Positions 17,500-26,633 of a DNA stretch of 38,549 bases are shown piece by piece; position 1 is the stretch's first letter; each line of letters starts with the position of its first letter. The notes under the pieces were generated by a model. It had not been told where the DNA came from. It worked only from the letters and a program-made list of their open reading frames with translations, and did not search any database. The DNA lies in the NCBI GenBank assembly GCA_002281485.1, contig NCGF01000031.1, positions 1 through 38,549 of the forward strand, read 5' to 3'. This stretch comes from Sphingomonas sp. 28-66-16 (GTDB lineage Bacteria > Pseudomonadota > Alphaproteobacteria > Sphingomonadales > Sphingomonadaceae). A program made the translations under genes and the position numbers.

Positions 17500-17556
17500 G
17501 GCCCGCCGCGACAGCGGGGAGCCAGACTGGGCTCGCGCCGTCGCGGGGGCCCGCAC
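17500..17556 (+). repeat. diverged palindromic repeat, copy R4
   Basis: Between sucA and sucB. It keeps the same plan as R1/R2 (two G+C hairpins flanking an AGACTGGG core) but with several changes in the stems. Boundaries are approximate. Confidence 0.55.
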
Positions 17557-17573
17557 TAAACGGAAGTTGGAAC

Positions 17574-18785
<1,212 letters not shown>

Positions 18786-18790
18786 TTCCC

Positions 18791-18847
18791 CCGTGCTCCC
18801 GCGCAGGCGGGAGCCCAGTCTGGACCCCGGCCTTCGCGGGGGTACAA
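18791..18847 (+). repeat. palindromic repeat, copy R3
   Basis: Starts 5 bases after the sucB stop. CTCCCGC/GCGGGAG hairpin, CCCAGTCTGG core, and a CCCCGG...GCGGGGG hairpin ending GTACAA. Close to R1/R2 in sequence and direction; the outer TTGTG end is CCGTG here. Confidence 0.8.
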
Positions 18848-18859
18848 TGAGGTGCCACT

Positions 18860-20260
18860 ATGGCTGACTATGATTTCGACGTCCTCATCATCGGCTCCGG
18901 GCCGGGCGGTTATGTTGCCGCGATCCGCGCGGCCCAGCTCGGGCTCAAGACCGCATGCGTGGAATCGCGCGAAACGCTCGGCGGCACCTGCCTCAATGTC
19001 GGCTGCATCCCGTCGAAGGCGATGCTCCACGCGTCGGAATTCTTCAATGACGCCGCCAATGGCATGATGGCCAAGCTCGGCGTCAAGCTCGGCAAGGTCG
19101 AGCTCGACATGGAGGCGCTCCACGCGCAGCGGAAAGACGCGGTCAAGCAGCTCACCGGCGGCATCGCCTTCCTTTTCAAGAAGAACAAGGTCGACTGGCT
19201 GAAAGGCCATGCGAAGTTCACCGGCACCGATACGGTCGATGTCGCGGGCACCAGCTATCGCGCGAAGAATATCGTCATTGCCACCGGCTCGAGCGTCACC
19301 CCGCTGCCGGGCGTCGAGGTCGACAACGACAAGCAGATCATCGTCGATTCGACCGGCGCGCTCGAGCTGGCCAAGGTGCCCGAGCATCTCGTCGTGATCG
19401 GCGGCGGCGTGATCGGGCTCGAGCTCGGATCGGTGTGGAAGCGGCTCGGCGCTAAAGTGACCTGCGTCGAATTTCTCGACCAGATCCTGCCCGGCTTCGA
19501 CGGCGAGGTCCGCAAGGAATCGAACAAGATCTTCAAGAAGCAGGGCATCGAGTTCAAGCTCTCGACCAAGGTGACCGGCGTCGCCGTCAATGGCGACAAG
19601 GCGAAGGTCACCGTCGAGCCCGCCGCCGGCGGCGTGGCCGAGACGATCGAGGCCGATTGCGTGCTGGTGTCGATCGGTCGCAAGCCCAACACCGATGGCC
19701 TGAACCTCGAAGCGACCGGCATCATCCCCAACAAGCGCGGCCAGATCGAGATCGATCACAGCTTCAAGACCGGCGTGCCCGGCATCTGGGCGATCGGCGA
19801 TGTCGTGCCAGGGCCGATGCTCGCGCACAAGGCGGAGGATGAGGGGATCGCGGTCGCCGAGAATATCGCCGGCCTCACCGGCATCGTGAACCATGACGTC
19901 ATCCCGCTGGTCGTCTATACTTGGCCCGAAATCGCCGGCGTCGGCCTGACCGAGGAACAGGCCAAGGAACGTGGCGAGGTGAAGGTCGGCAAGTTCCCGA
20001 TGCTCGCCAACAGCCGTGCCAAGACCAACCACGAGCCCGACGGCTTCGTGAAGGTGATCGCCGACGCCAAGACCGACCGTGTCCTCGGCGTCTGGATGAT
20101 CGCCTCGGTCGCCGGCTCGATGATCGCGCAGGCCGCGCAGGCGATGGAATTCGGCGCGACCAGCGAGGACATCGCCTATACCTGCCACGCGCATCCGACC
20201 CACGCCGAGGCCTTCAAGGAAGCGGCTATGGCGGTGACGGGCAAGCCTATCCACATCTGA
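18860..20260 (+). CDS. lpdA: dihydrolipoamide dehydrogenase (E3)
   Basis: 466 residues. It reoxidises the lipoyl arm of SucB with FAD and NAD. The FAD fold is VLIIGSGPGGYVAAIRAAQ; the redox disulfide is Cys44 and Cys49 in GGTCLNVGCIPSK. The NAD fold is VVIGGGVIGLELGSVW; the second FAD motif is WAIGDVVPGPMLAHKAEDEG. The C-terminal catalytic pair His445 and Glu450 lies in HAHPTHAEAF and acts across the dimer. Start ATG, GAGG 7 bases upstream. It closes the TCA block and may also serve other 2-oxoacid dehydrogenases. Confidence 0.97.
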   Translation: MADYDFDVLIIGSGPGGYVAAIRAAQLGLKTACVESRETLGGTCLNVGCIPSKAMLHASEFFNDAANGMMAKLGVKLGKVELDMEALHAQRKDAVKQLTGGIAFLFKKNKVDWLKGHAKFTGTDTVDVAGTSYRAKNIVIATGSSVTPLPGVEVDNDKQIIVDSTGALELAKVPEHLVVIGGGVIGLELGSVWKRLGAKVTCVEFLDQILPGFDGEVRKESNKIFKKQGIEFKLSTKVTGVAVNGDKAKVTVEPAAGGVAETIEADCVLVSIGRKPNTDGLNLEATGIIPNKRGQIEIDHSFKTGVPGIWAIGDVVPGPMLAHKAEDEGIAVAENIAGLTGIVNHDVIPLVVYTWPEIAGVGLTEEQAKERGEVKVGKFPMLANSRAKTNHEPDGFVKVIADAKTDRVLGVWMIASVAGSMIAQAAQAMEFGATSEDIAYTCHAHPTHAEAFKEAAMAVTGKPIHI

Positions 20261-20528
20261 TCGAGCGGCGGCGCGCGAAGCTGAAGAGGTGGACGCCACG
20301 GCGAGGAAGGCTCACGGCTGAGGGAAGGGGCCGTGTGCGTCGGCGGCGGATAGGCTGGATCCGACCGAGGACGATGGTTGCCGTGACGTCCGAGCTCGGT
20401 TTAGGTCGCTCGACACGTTGCGGCGATACGGGCCATGGTCGGTAAGGGGTCGGTAAGGGGTCGGTCACGGGCCGTTGGAGCGCCGCCGAAGGTCGCGCAA
20501 TCGCCCTAGCATAACCGACGATCGCGAC
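20261..20528. other. non-coding gap between convergent lpdA and priA
   Basis: 268 bases with no convincing gene. It holds a CACGGC-N11-GCCGTG hairpin at 20313-20335 (possible lpdA terminator, no T-run), a 10-base palindrome CCGAGCTCGG at 20390-20399, and a short direct repeat GGTCGGTAAGG at 20437 and 20448 with a third partial copy at 20459. Confidence 0.5.
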
Positions 20529-22697
20529 TCAGAGAAAATTATACGGATCGACATCGACCGCCACGCGCACCTTTGCCGACCATGAAAGCTCGCCCAGCCA
20601 GCCCCTGATCACGTCCTGCACATCGAGCGCGCGGCGGGCGTGGACGAGCAGGCGGAAGCGGTGGCGGCCGCGCAGCATCGCCAGCGGGGCGGGGGCGGGG
20701 CCATAGACGTACATCCCCTCCACCGCGGGCGCGGCGCGCTTGATCGCGCGGGCGATGGCGTCGGCACTCGCCTTGTCCTCGCTCGAGACGATGATCGCGG
20801 CATAGCGGCCAAACGGCGGGGCATTGGCCTCGCGCCGGGCCTCGGTCTCGGCGGCGTAGAAGCTGTCGGCATCGCCCGTCACCAGCGCGCGCATCACGCC
20901 GGCGCCGGGGCTGTGCGTCTGGATGTAGACATGCCCCTTCTTCGCTTCGCGCCCAGCCCGCCCGGCGACCTGACTGATCTGCTGGAAGGTCCGCTCGGCG
21001 GCGCGCAGATCGCCGCCATCGAGGCCGAGATCGGCGTCGATCACGCCGACGAGCGTCAGATTGGGGAAATGATAGCCCTTGGTCACGAGCTGGGTGCCGA
21101 TGACGATGTCGATGTCGCGCGCGTCCATCCGCTGGACGAATTCGGCCGCCTTGGCGGGGGACCAGATCGTGTCCGAGGTGACGATCGCCCGCTTCGCCGC
21201 CGGCCAGAGCAACGCCGCCTCGTCGGCGATCCGCTCGACCCCCGGGCCGCACGCAACCAGCGTATCCTCGCCGCCGCATTCGGGGCATTTCTCCGGCACC
21301 GGCTCGATATGGCCGCAATGATGGCAGGCGAGTCGCCGGATCAGCCGGTGCTCGACCATCCAGGCGGTACAATTGGGGCATTGGAAACGATGCCCGCACG
21401 TCCGGCACAGCGTCAGCGGCGCATAGCCACGGCGGTTGAGGAACAGCAGCACCTGCTCGCCGCGCGCGAGCGTCGCGTCGATCGCGGTCACGAGGCGCGG
21501 CGCGATCCAGCGGCCGCGCTCGGGCGGCTCGGCGATCAGGTCGATCGCCTCGATCACCGGCATCTGCGCCGCGCCGAAGCGCCCCGGCAGCCGCAGTTCG
21601 GCATAGCGGCCAAGCGCGACCTGCTGGCGCGTCTCGATCGCCGGGGTGGCCGAGGCGAGGATCACCGGACAGCCTTCGAACTTGCCGCGCATCACGGCGA
21701 CGTCGCGGGCATGATAATGGACGCCGTCTTCCTGCTTGAAGCTCGTCTCGTGCGCCTCGTCGACGACGATCAGCCCGAGATCGGCATAGGGCAGGAACAG
21801 CGCCGAGCGCGCCCCGACCGTCACGAGCGCGTCGCCGGTCGAAATCGCCCGCCACGCGCGCCGACGCTGGGTGCTGCGCAGCCCCGAATGCCACGGTACC
21901 GGATCGCAGCCGAAGCGCGCGGCGAAGCGCTGGAGAAACGGCTCGGTGAGCGCGATTTCGGGGAGCAGCACGAGCGTCTGCCGGCCGGCCCGGATCGCCT
22001 CGGCAATTGCCTCGAAATAGACCTCGGTCTTGCCCGAGCCCGTCACCCCGTCGAGCAACACCGGCGCGAACGCGTGAGTGGCGACCGCTTCGGTCAGCGA
22101 TGCCGCCGCCGTCGCCTGGTCGGCGGAGAGCAATGGGGTCGCAAAGCCCGGATCGGGGCGCGGATAGGGGCTGTCGATATCGACCTCGATCGCCTCGATC
22201 GCGCCGGTCTTGACGAGGCCCCGAATGACGCCGTCGGAAACCTGCGCGATCGCGGCGAGCTCGCGGATCAATCCCTGATGATCGCCGAGGCGCGCGAGCG
22301 CCTGTTCGCGCTGCGGCGTCATCCGTGCCGGCACTTCGCCGGTCGCGCGATATTCGATCGCGGTGCGCGCGCCTTCGAGCGCCGATGTCGAGGCAAGCGC
22401 CATCCGCAGCACCGCCGCGGGGCGCGCGAGATAATAGTCCGCGGTCCACTCGACCAAGCGGCGCAAGGGCGCGGGGATCGGCGGCGCATCGACCACCGCG
22501 ATCAGGTTGCGAAGCCGGTTGTCGCCGACCTCGCCGGGCGAGGGCATGTGCTCCTCCTCCCAGACCACGCCGAGCAGCTGGCGGGGCCCGAGCGGCGCGA
22601 CGACGATCGAGCCCGGCGCAACGGCCATCCCGTGCGGCACCCGGTAATCGAGCGCGCCGAGCGCGGAATTCATGATGACGACACGGACGCGGGACAT
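20529..22697 (-). CDS. priA: primosomal replication-restart helicase PriA
   Basis: 722 residues from the ATG at 22697 (MSRVRVVIMNSALGALDYRVP, the family start with its 3'-DNA-binding domain). Winged-helix region about 110-200. Helicase motifs: GVTGSGKTEVY (Walker A), VDEAHE (DEAH box), ILASATPAIE. The zinc-binding insert has four CxxC-type pairs, CRTCGHRFQCPNC and CHHCGHIEPVPEKCPEC. QVAGRAGRE is the last helicase motif. It reloads the replisome at stalled forks. Transcribed divergently from the aldolase remnant. The open frame extends 60 codons upstream without family similarity. Confidence 0.95.
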   Translation of the reverse strand: MSRVRVVIMNSALGALDYRVPHGMAVAPGSIVVAPLGPRQLLGVVWEEEHMPSPGEVGDNRLRNLIAVVDAPPIPAPLRRLVEWTADYYLARPAAVLRMALASTSALEGARTAIEYRATGEVPARMTPQREQALARLGDHQGLIRELAAIAQVSDGVIRGLVKTGAIEAIEVDIDSPYPRPDPGFATPLLSADQATAAASLTEAVATHAFAPVLLDGVTGSGKTEVYFEAIAEAIRAGRQTLVLLPEIALTEPFLQRFAARFGCDPVPWHSGLRSTQRRRAWRAISTGDALVTVGARSALFLPYADLGLIVVDEAHETSFKQEDGVHYHARDVAVMRGKFEGCPVILASATPAIETRQQVALGRYAELRLPGRFGAAQMPVIEAIDLIAEPPERGRWIAPRLVTAIDATLARGEQVLLFLNRRGYAPLTLCRTCGHRFQCPNCTAWMVEHRLIRRLACHHCGHIEPVPEKCPECGGEDTLVACGPGVERIADEAALLWPAAKRAIVTSDTIWSPAKAAEFVQRMDARDIDIVIGTQLVTKGYHFPNLTLVGVIDADLGLDGGDLRAAERTFQQISQVAGRAGREAKKGHVYIQTHSPGAGVMRALVTGDADSFYAAETEARREANAPPFGRYAAIIVSSEDKASADAIARAIKRAAPAVEGMYVYGPAPAPLAMLRGRHRFRLLVHARRALDVQDVIRGWLGELSWSAKVRVAVDVDPYNFL

Positions 22698-22793
22698 GCC
22701 CCCTAGATCGACTCTCTGGCCGGGCGGCACAAGCTTTCGCATCGCGGCCAATTGCGATAGGCGGTCGCGCAACCCGATCAGGAGCTGGCCATC

Positions 22794-23418
22794 ATGAAAT
22801 TCTTCGTCGACACCGCTGACACCGCCGAGATACGGGGTGACCACCAATCCCTCGCTGATCGCCAAATCGGGGCGCAATTTCCTCGAAGTGGTGGCCGAGA
22901 TTTGCGGGATCGTCGACGGGCCGGTGTCGGCCGAAGTCGTCGCGCTCGATCATGCAGGCATGATGCGCGAGGCCGAGATCGTCCGGAAGATCGCCGACAA
23001 CATCGCGGTCAAGGTGCCGCTGACGATCGACGGCCTGAAGACCTGCAAGGCGCTCACCGACGATGGCACGATGGTCAATGTGACGCTGTGCTTTTCGGCG
23101 AACCAGGCGCTGCTCGCGGCGAAGGCTGGCGCGACCTTCATCTCGCCGTTCGTCGGGCGGCACGACGATGTCGGCTTCGACGGCATGGACCTGATCCGCG
23201 ACATCCGGCTGATCTACGACAATTATGCGTTCGATACCGAGATCCTCGTCGCCAGCGTGCGCCACCCGATCCATATCCTCGAGGCTGCCCGGATCGGCGC
23301 CGACGTGATGACCGCGCCGCCCGCCGTGATCCGCCAGCTCGTCAAGCACCCGCTGACCGACAAGGGCATCGAGGGCTTCATGGCCGATTGGGCGAAGACG
23401 GGGCAGTCGATCGCGTGA
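22794..23418 (+). pseudogene. fsa: transaldolase/fructose-6-phosphate aldolase gene with frameshifting deletion
   Basis: A good ribosome site (AGGAG, 9 bases) precedes ATG at 22794, which starts [14 protein letters not shown], the normal family beginning with the active-site Asp. At about 22833 the frame changes: GGG-GTG-ACC continues as [19 protein letters not shown] only in the +1 frame, open to 23418. Family proteins have about ten residues between EI and GVTTNP, whereas one base remains here, so about 29 bases are missing. The downstream part is otherwise intact, including AVKVPLT with the Schiff-base lysine, TLCFSANQ and [14 protein letters not shown] at 22837 could start a 193-residue fragment, but it would lack the first strand and its aspartate. 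The sound ribosome site and intact remainder suggest recent damage. Confidence 0.82.
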
Positions 23419-23449
23419 AGGGGCAAGCCGGGAGGCGTAGGGTCGCTGC

Positions 23450-24334
23450 ATGACCCTTGCCCAGGCCTTTGCCGATCATCTGCGCCGCGACCGGCGGCGA
23501 TCGGGGCATACCGTCCGCGCCTACCGGGCGACCGCCGAGCGGCTGATCGCGTTTTTGGTCGATCACAAGGGCGACGCGGTCGATGCGGCCGCCTTGGCGA
23601 CGCTCTCGACCGCCGATCTGCGCGCGTTCCTTGCCTGGCGCCGGACCGACGGGCTGACCAACGCCTCGGCGGCGCGTGAATTATCGGCGGTGCGCGGGTT
23701 TCTGAAATTCGTCGGCGGCGAGGGGGCTTCGGTGCCTGCGGTGAAGGGGCCGCGCGTCAAGAAGGGGGTGCCGCGCCCGGTCTCGCCCGCCGAGGCGGTC
23801 GCGCTTGCCGAGGATGTGTCGGAGAACGCCACCGAGCCCTGGATCGCCGCACGCGACTGGGCGGTGCTGCTGCTGCTCTATGGCGCGGGGTTGCGGATCG
23901 GCGAGGCGGTCGGGCTGACGGGAGCGATCCTGCCGCTCGGCGAGACGATCATGGTGACGGGCAAGCGCGACAAGACCCGGATCGTGCCGCTGCTGGCGCC
24001 GGTGCGCGCGGCGATCGAGGAATATGCGCGGTTGACGCCGTGGCCGGTCGGGCGCGGCGAGGCGCTGTTTCGCGGCGCGAAGGGCGGGCCGCTGAGCCCG
24101 GCGATCATCCGCCGATCGGTGCAGGCGGCGCGGACCCGGCTCGGCCTGAGCGAGCGCACCACGCCGCACGCGCTGCGGCACTCCTTTGCGACGCATCTGC
24201 TCGGGCGCGGGGCGGACCTGCGCTCGCTCCAGGAGCTGCTCGGCCATGCCAGCCTCAGCTCGACGCAGATCTATACCCAGGTCGATGCGGCGCATCTGAT
24301 GGACGTTTATCGGCATGCGCACCCGCGGGCTTGA
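23450..24334 (+). CDS. xerC: tyrosine recombinase XerC
   Basis: 294 residues. The N-terminal SAM-like DNA-binding domain spans about 1-95 and the catalytic domain 110-290. All six active-site residues are present: Arg149 (GAGLRIGE), Lys172 (TGKRDKTR), His240 and Arg243 (PHALRHSFATHLL), His266 (LGHASL) and Tyr275 (TQIYTQ). It resolves chromosome dimers at dif with XerD. No att site or integron features are near, so it is taken as the housekeeping enzyme and not a phage integrase. Its stop codon overlaps the -35 box of the next promoter. Confidence 0.93.
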   Translation: MTLAQAFADHLRRDRRRSGHTVRAYRATAERLIAFLVDHKGDAVDAAALATLSTADLRAFLAWRRTDGLTNASAARELSAVRGFLKFVGGEGASVPAVKGPRVKKGVPRPVSPAEAVALAEDVSENATEPWIAARDWAVLLLLYGAGLRIGEAVGLTGAILPLGETIMVTGKRDKTRIVPLLAPVRAAIEEYARLTPWPVGRGEALFRGAKGGPLSPAIIRRSVQAARTRLGLSERTTPHALRHSFATHLLGRGADLRSLQELLGHASLSSTQIYTQVDAAHLMDVYRHAHPRA

Positions 24335-24362
24335 CTCCGTACCCGGCTACGGCGGCTATCGA
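24331..24362 (+). promoter_or_regulatory. mer-type promoter/operator
   Basis: TTGACT at 24331 is followed by CCGTA-CCCGGC-TACGG, a perfect 5-base dyad with a 6-base centre, and then CTATCG/TATCGA, giving a 19-20 base gap between -35 and -10. From memory, the Tn501/Tn21 mer promoter reads TTGACTCCGTAC then ATGAG then TACGG with a 19-base gap, so 12 bases at the left end and the right half-site are the same. Over-long spacing with the dyad inside it is how MerR-family activators work. It lies in front of the NTF2-like and merR-like genes. The -35 overlaps the xerC stop. Confidence 0.7.
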
Positions 24363-24390
24363 CACGGGCGAATCATCGTGGAGTCGTGCC

Positions 24391-24837
24391 ATGCGCCTTG
24401 CCTGTACAGCCCTGCTACTTATGTTTTCGTCTTCGACAGCACTCGCTCAATCAGCACCAGCAAGCGAGGCGCTGCTCGGCGCCTATCGATCGGCGTTCGA
24501 ATCCGGCGATGTCGATGCCATCGTTACGCTATTCACCTCCGACGCCGAACTCATCGACGGGGCCTCGGTCGCGTCGGGCACCGGGGAGATCAGGTCGCTC
24601 TATCATGCGGCTTTCGCAGCCGGTCTGAGCGGCAGCAACCTTGAGACACGGATCGATCGCGACAGCCAGCTAGCGCGAGGGATACGCTTTGTGCGCGGTG
24701 TTTCTCGTATTTCCCCGATGGCGCCGGGCGAGCCATTTTGTGCGCGGTTCGTTGCGACGATCGGCGCGCGCGAAGGACATTGGCGCATCATCACCTTCAG
24801 CGAAGCCGCACTGGCGTGCGCCAAGGCATTTCCCTAG
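24391..24837 (+). CDS. secreted NTF2/SnoaL-like protein
   Basis: 148 residues. Residues 1-20 are a clear signal peptide (MRLACTALLLMF...STALAQ). The rest has the NTF2-like pattern of the DUF4440/SgcJ type: ALLGAYRSAFESGDVDAIVTLF (helices), TSDAELIDG, SGTGEIRSLYHAAFAAG, then strands ending GHWRIITFSEAAL. Mature Cys117 and Cys143 could form a disulfide or bind a soft metal. Start ATG with GGAG 7 bases upstream; the reading frame is open further upstream but through the promoter. First gene after the mer-type operator, with merR 9 bases downstream. Ligand or reaction unknown. Confidence 0.7.
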   Translation: MRLACTALLLMFSSSTALAQSAPASEALLGAYRSAFESGDVDAIVTLFTSDAELIDGASVASGTGEIRSLYHAAFAAGLSGSNLETRIDRDSQLARGIRFVRGVSRISPMAPGEPFCARFVATIGAREGHWRIITFSEAALACAKAFP

Positions 24838-24846
24838 GCTGGTGCC

Positions 24847-25254
24847 ATGGCCGCTCGCCGAATGACAATTGGAGTGCTCGCCCGCGCCGCCAGCGTCAGC
24901 GTGGAGACCATCCGCTATTATGAGCGACTCCGGCTAATCGATCAGCCGGTCAAGGCGGGCGGCGCGCGAGTCTACAGCGATCTTCATGTGCGCCAGCTTC
25001 ACTATATCAGAAATGCAAAGGCCTTGCGGCTGAGCCTCAAGGATATCGTTGAACTGCGCGGCAAACTGGCGACAGGCCCTGCATTCTGCGCGTCGACCCG
25101 CGCCATCGTCACGCAAAGGCTTCGTGAGATCGAAGCCGAGATCGCGCAATTGACCGAGACCCGTGCTGAACTCGCGGCCTTTATCGAACGATGCGCGACG
25201 CGTCCCGCCGATCGTCCGTGCCCGGTCTTGGCCGACCTTATCCCTGCAACCTGA
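24847..25254 (+). CDS. MerR-family regulator with mercury-type cysteine triad
   Basis: 135 residues. MTIGVLARAASVSVETIRYYERLRL (about 6-30) is the winged-helix DNA-binding domain, very like MerR of Tn501. A dimerisation helix follows. Cys81, Cys116 and Cys125 have spacings of 35 and 9, identical to Cys82/117/126 of Tn501 MerR, and sit in the same surroundings (FCAST, ERCATRPADRPCP). That triad binds Hg(II) across the dimer in MerR. No merT, merP or merA is in the window. It is co-directional with the NTF2-like gene under a mer-type operator, so it probably controls itself. The last 17 bases overlap the end of gshB on the other strand. Hg(II) is the best guess for the signal; another soft metal is possible. 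Confidence 0.85.
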   Translation: MAARRMTIGVLARAASVSVETIRYYERLRLIDQPVKAGGARVYSDLHVRQLHYIRNAKALRLSLKDIVELRGKLATGPAFCASTRAIVTQRLREIEAEIAQLTETRAELAAFIERCATRPADRPCPVLADLIPAT

Positions 25255-26194
25255 TCTTCGCCTCGATCGCGTTCCAGATCATCCCCGCGACATCGGTGCC
25301 GTCGAACTTCTCGATCGCCACGATCCCCGTCGGGCTGGTGACGTTGATCTCGGTCAGCCATTTGCCGCCGATCACGTCGATGCCGACGAAGAGCAGCCCG
25401 CGCTTCCTGAGCTCGGGGCCGAGCACCGCGCAGATTTCATACTCGTCCGCCGTCAGTTCGGTCTTCACCGCCGAGCCGCCGACCGCGAGGTTCGAGCGGA
25501 TTTCGCCTTCGCCGGGCAGGCGGTTGATCGCGCCCGCAATCTCGCCGTCGACGAGGACGATGCGCTTGTCGCCCTTGGCGACGTCGGGAAGGAAAGCCTG
25601 GACCATGTGCGGCTCGCGCCACGCGGTGTTGAAGACCTCGATCAGCGCCGAGAGGTTGGCGCCGTCGCTGCCGATCTTGAAGATCGCCTTGCCGCCGTTG
25701 CCGTGGAGCGGCTTGATGACAATTTCGCCGTGCTGCGCGAGGAATTTGCGCGCCTCCTCGAGGCTGCGCGTGACGAGCGTCGGCGGCATGAAGCGCGCAT
25801 AATCGAGCACGAACACCTTTTCGGGGGCGTTGCGGACATTCGCGGGATCGTTGACCACCAGCGTGCGGTCGGCGATCCGCTCGAGCAGATGGGTGGCGGT
25901 GATATAGCCGAGGTCGAACGGCGGGTCCTGCCGCATCAGCACGACATCGACCTGCTCGCCGAGATCGAGGTTGAGCGGCTCGCCGAAGCTGAAATGATTG
26001 CCGATCTCGCGCTGGACGGTGACCGGATGGGCGTGCGTCCAGACATGGCCGTCCGAATAATTGAGGTCTTCGGCGGTGTAATGGAACACCCGGTGGCCAC
26101 GTGCCTGGCCCGACAGCATCAGCGCGAAGGTCGAATCGCCGGCGATGTTGATCGACTCGAGCGGGTCCATCTGGACAGCGACGGTGAGGGTCAT
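25238..26194 (-). CDS. gshB: glutathione synthetase
   Basis: 318 residues, close to the E. coli length. It joins gamma-glutamylcysteine and glycine with ATP. The N-terminal domain begins LTVAVQMDPLESINIAGDSTF. MRQDPPFDLGYITATHLLE is the family signature. The ATP-grasp part includes GEIVIKPLHGNGGKAIF, VDGEIAGAINRLPGEGEIRSNL and the Mg site FVGIDVIGGKWLTEINVTSPTG. It is third in an rsmI-yraN-gshB unit (82 bases after yraN). Its 3' end overlaps the merR-like gene by 17 bases. Confidence 0.95.
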   Translation of the reverse strand: MTLTVAVQMDPLESINIAGDSTFALMLSGQARGHRVFHYTAEDLNYSDGHVWTHAHPVTVQREIGNHFSFGEPLNLDLGEQVDVVLMRQDPPFDLGYITATHLLERIADRTLVVNDPANVRNAPEKVFVLDYARFMPPTLVTRSLEEARKFLAQHGEIVIKPLHGNGGKAIFKIGSDGANLSALIEVFNTAWREPHMVQAFLPDVAKGDKRIVLVDGEIAGAINRLPGEGEIRSNLAVGGSAVKTELTADEYEICAVLGPELRKRGLLFVGIDVIGGKWLTEINVTSPTGIVAIEKFDGTDVAGMIWNAIEAKIRLQG

Positions 26195-26276
26195 GTCGTT
26201 ATGTCTCGCAAAGGTCGTTGGCGCTGAGCCGAACAGGGGAGGGTTGCAGGCTATTTAGGGTGGCGCGCGTCGGAAG

Positions 26277-26633
26277 TCATCCGATCCACGCATGCTCGAT
26301 ATGGCGCGGCCGCGTGCCGGGGGCGATCAGGATCACGTCGATTCGCACATCCTCGCCGGCGGTGGCATAGACCGGCATCAATATTTCGGCGGCGGCGGCG
26401 ACCCGGGCGAGGCGACGCGCGTCGATCGCGTGATCGAGTTCGGCCGCGCTCGCGCGGACCTTGACCTCGACAAAGGCGATCAGCGGGCCGCGCTTCGCCA
26501 CCAGATCGACCTCGCCGGCCGGCGTGCGGACGCGCATGTCGAGGATGCGCCACCCTTTCAGCCGCAGATACCACGCCGCGAGCCGTTCGCCGCGCCGCCC
26601 GCGCGCCTCGGCGGCGCGGCGCGAGGCGGTCAC
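26277..26633 (-). CDS. YraN/UPF0102 family nuclease-fold protein
   Basis: 118 residues from a GTG that overlaps the rsmI stop as GTGA. Family features are RGRRGERLAAWYLRLKGWRIL, VRTPAGEVDLVAKRG (Glu and Asp of the endonuclease-like core) and IAFVEVKVR (ExK). YraN proteins have the Holliday-junction-resolvase-like fold, but their role is not settled. The placement downstream of rsmI is the usual conserved one. Confidence 0.88.
   Translation of the reverse strand: MTASRRAAEARGRRGERLAAWYLRLKGWRILDMRVRTPAGEVDLVAKRGPLIAFVEVKVRASAAELDHAIDARRLARVAAAAEILMPVYATAGEDVRIDVILIAPGTRPRHIEHAWIG

Noticed and set aside
20437-20470. Tandem GGTCGGTAAGG units
   Set aside because: Only two full units and a partial; too short to call a satellite or CRISPR. 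No CRISPR-like regular spacing was seen anywhere in the window.
20640-22706. 688-codon plus-strand frame opposite priA
   Set aside because: Shadow frame; PriA has all helicase and zinc motifs on the other strand.
22846-23453. Continuation of the aldolase start frame after the deletion
   Set aside because: Arg-rich nonsense after the frameshift; the real sequence continues in the +1 frame.
23450-24334. xerC as a phage or island integrase
   Set aside because: No att-like tRNA end, no phage genes, and a standard XerC layout beside priA; housekeeping use is simpler.
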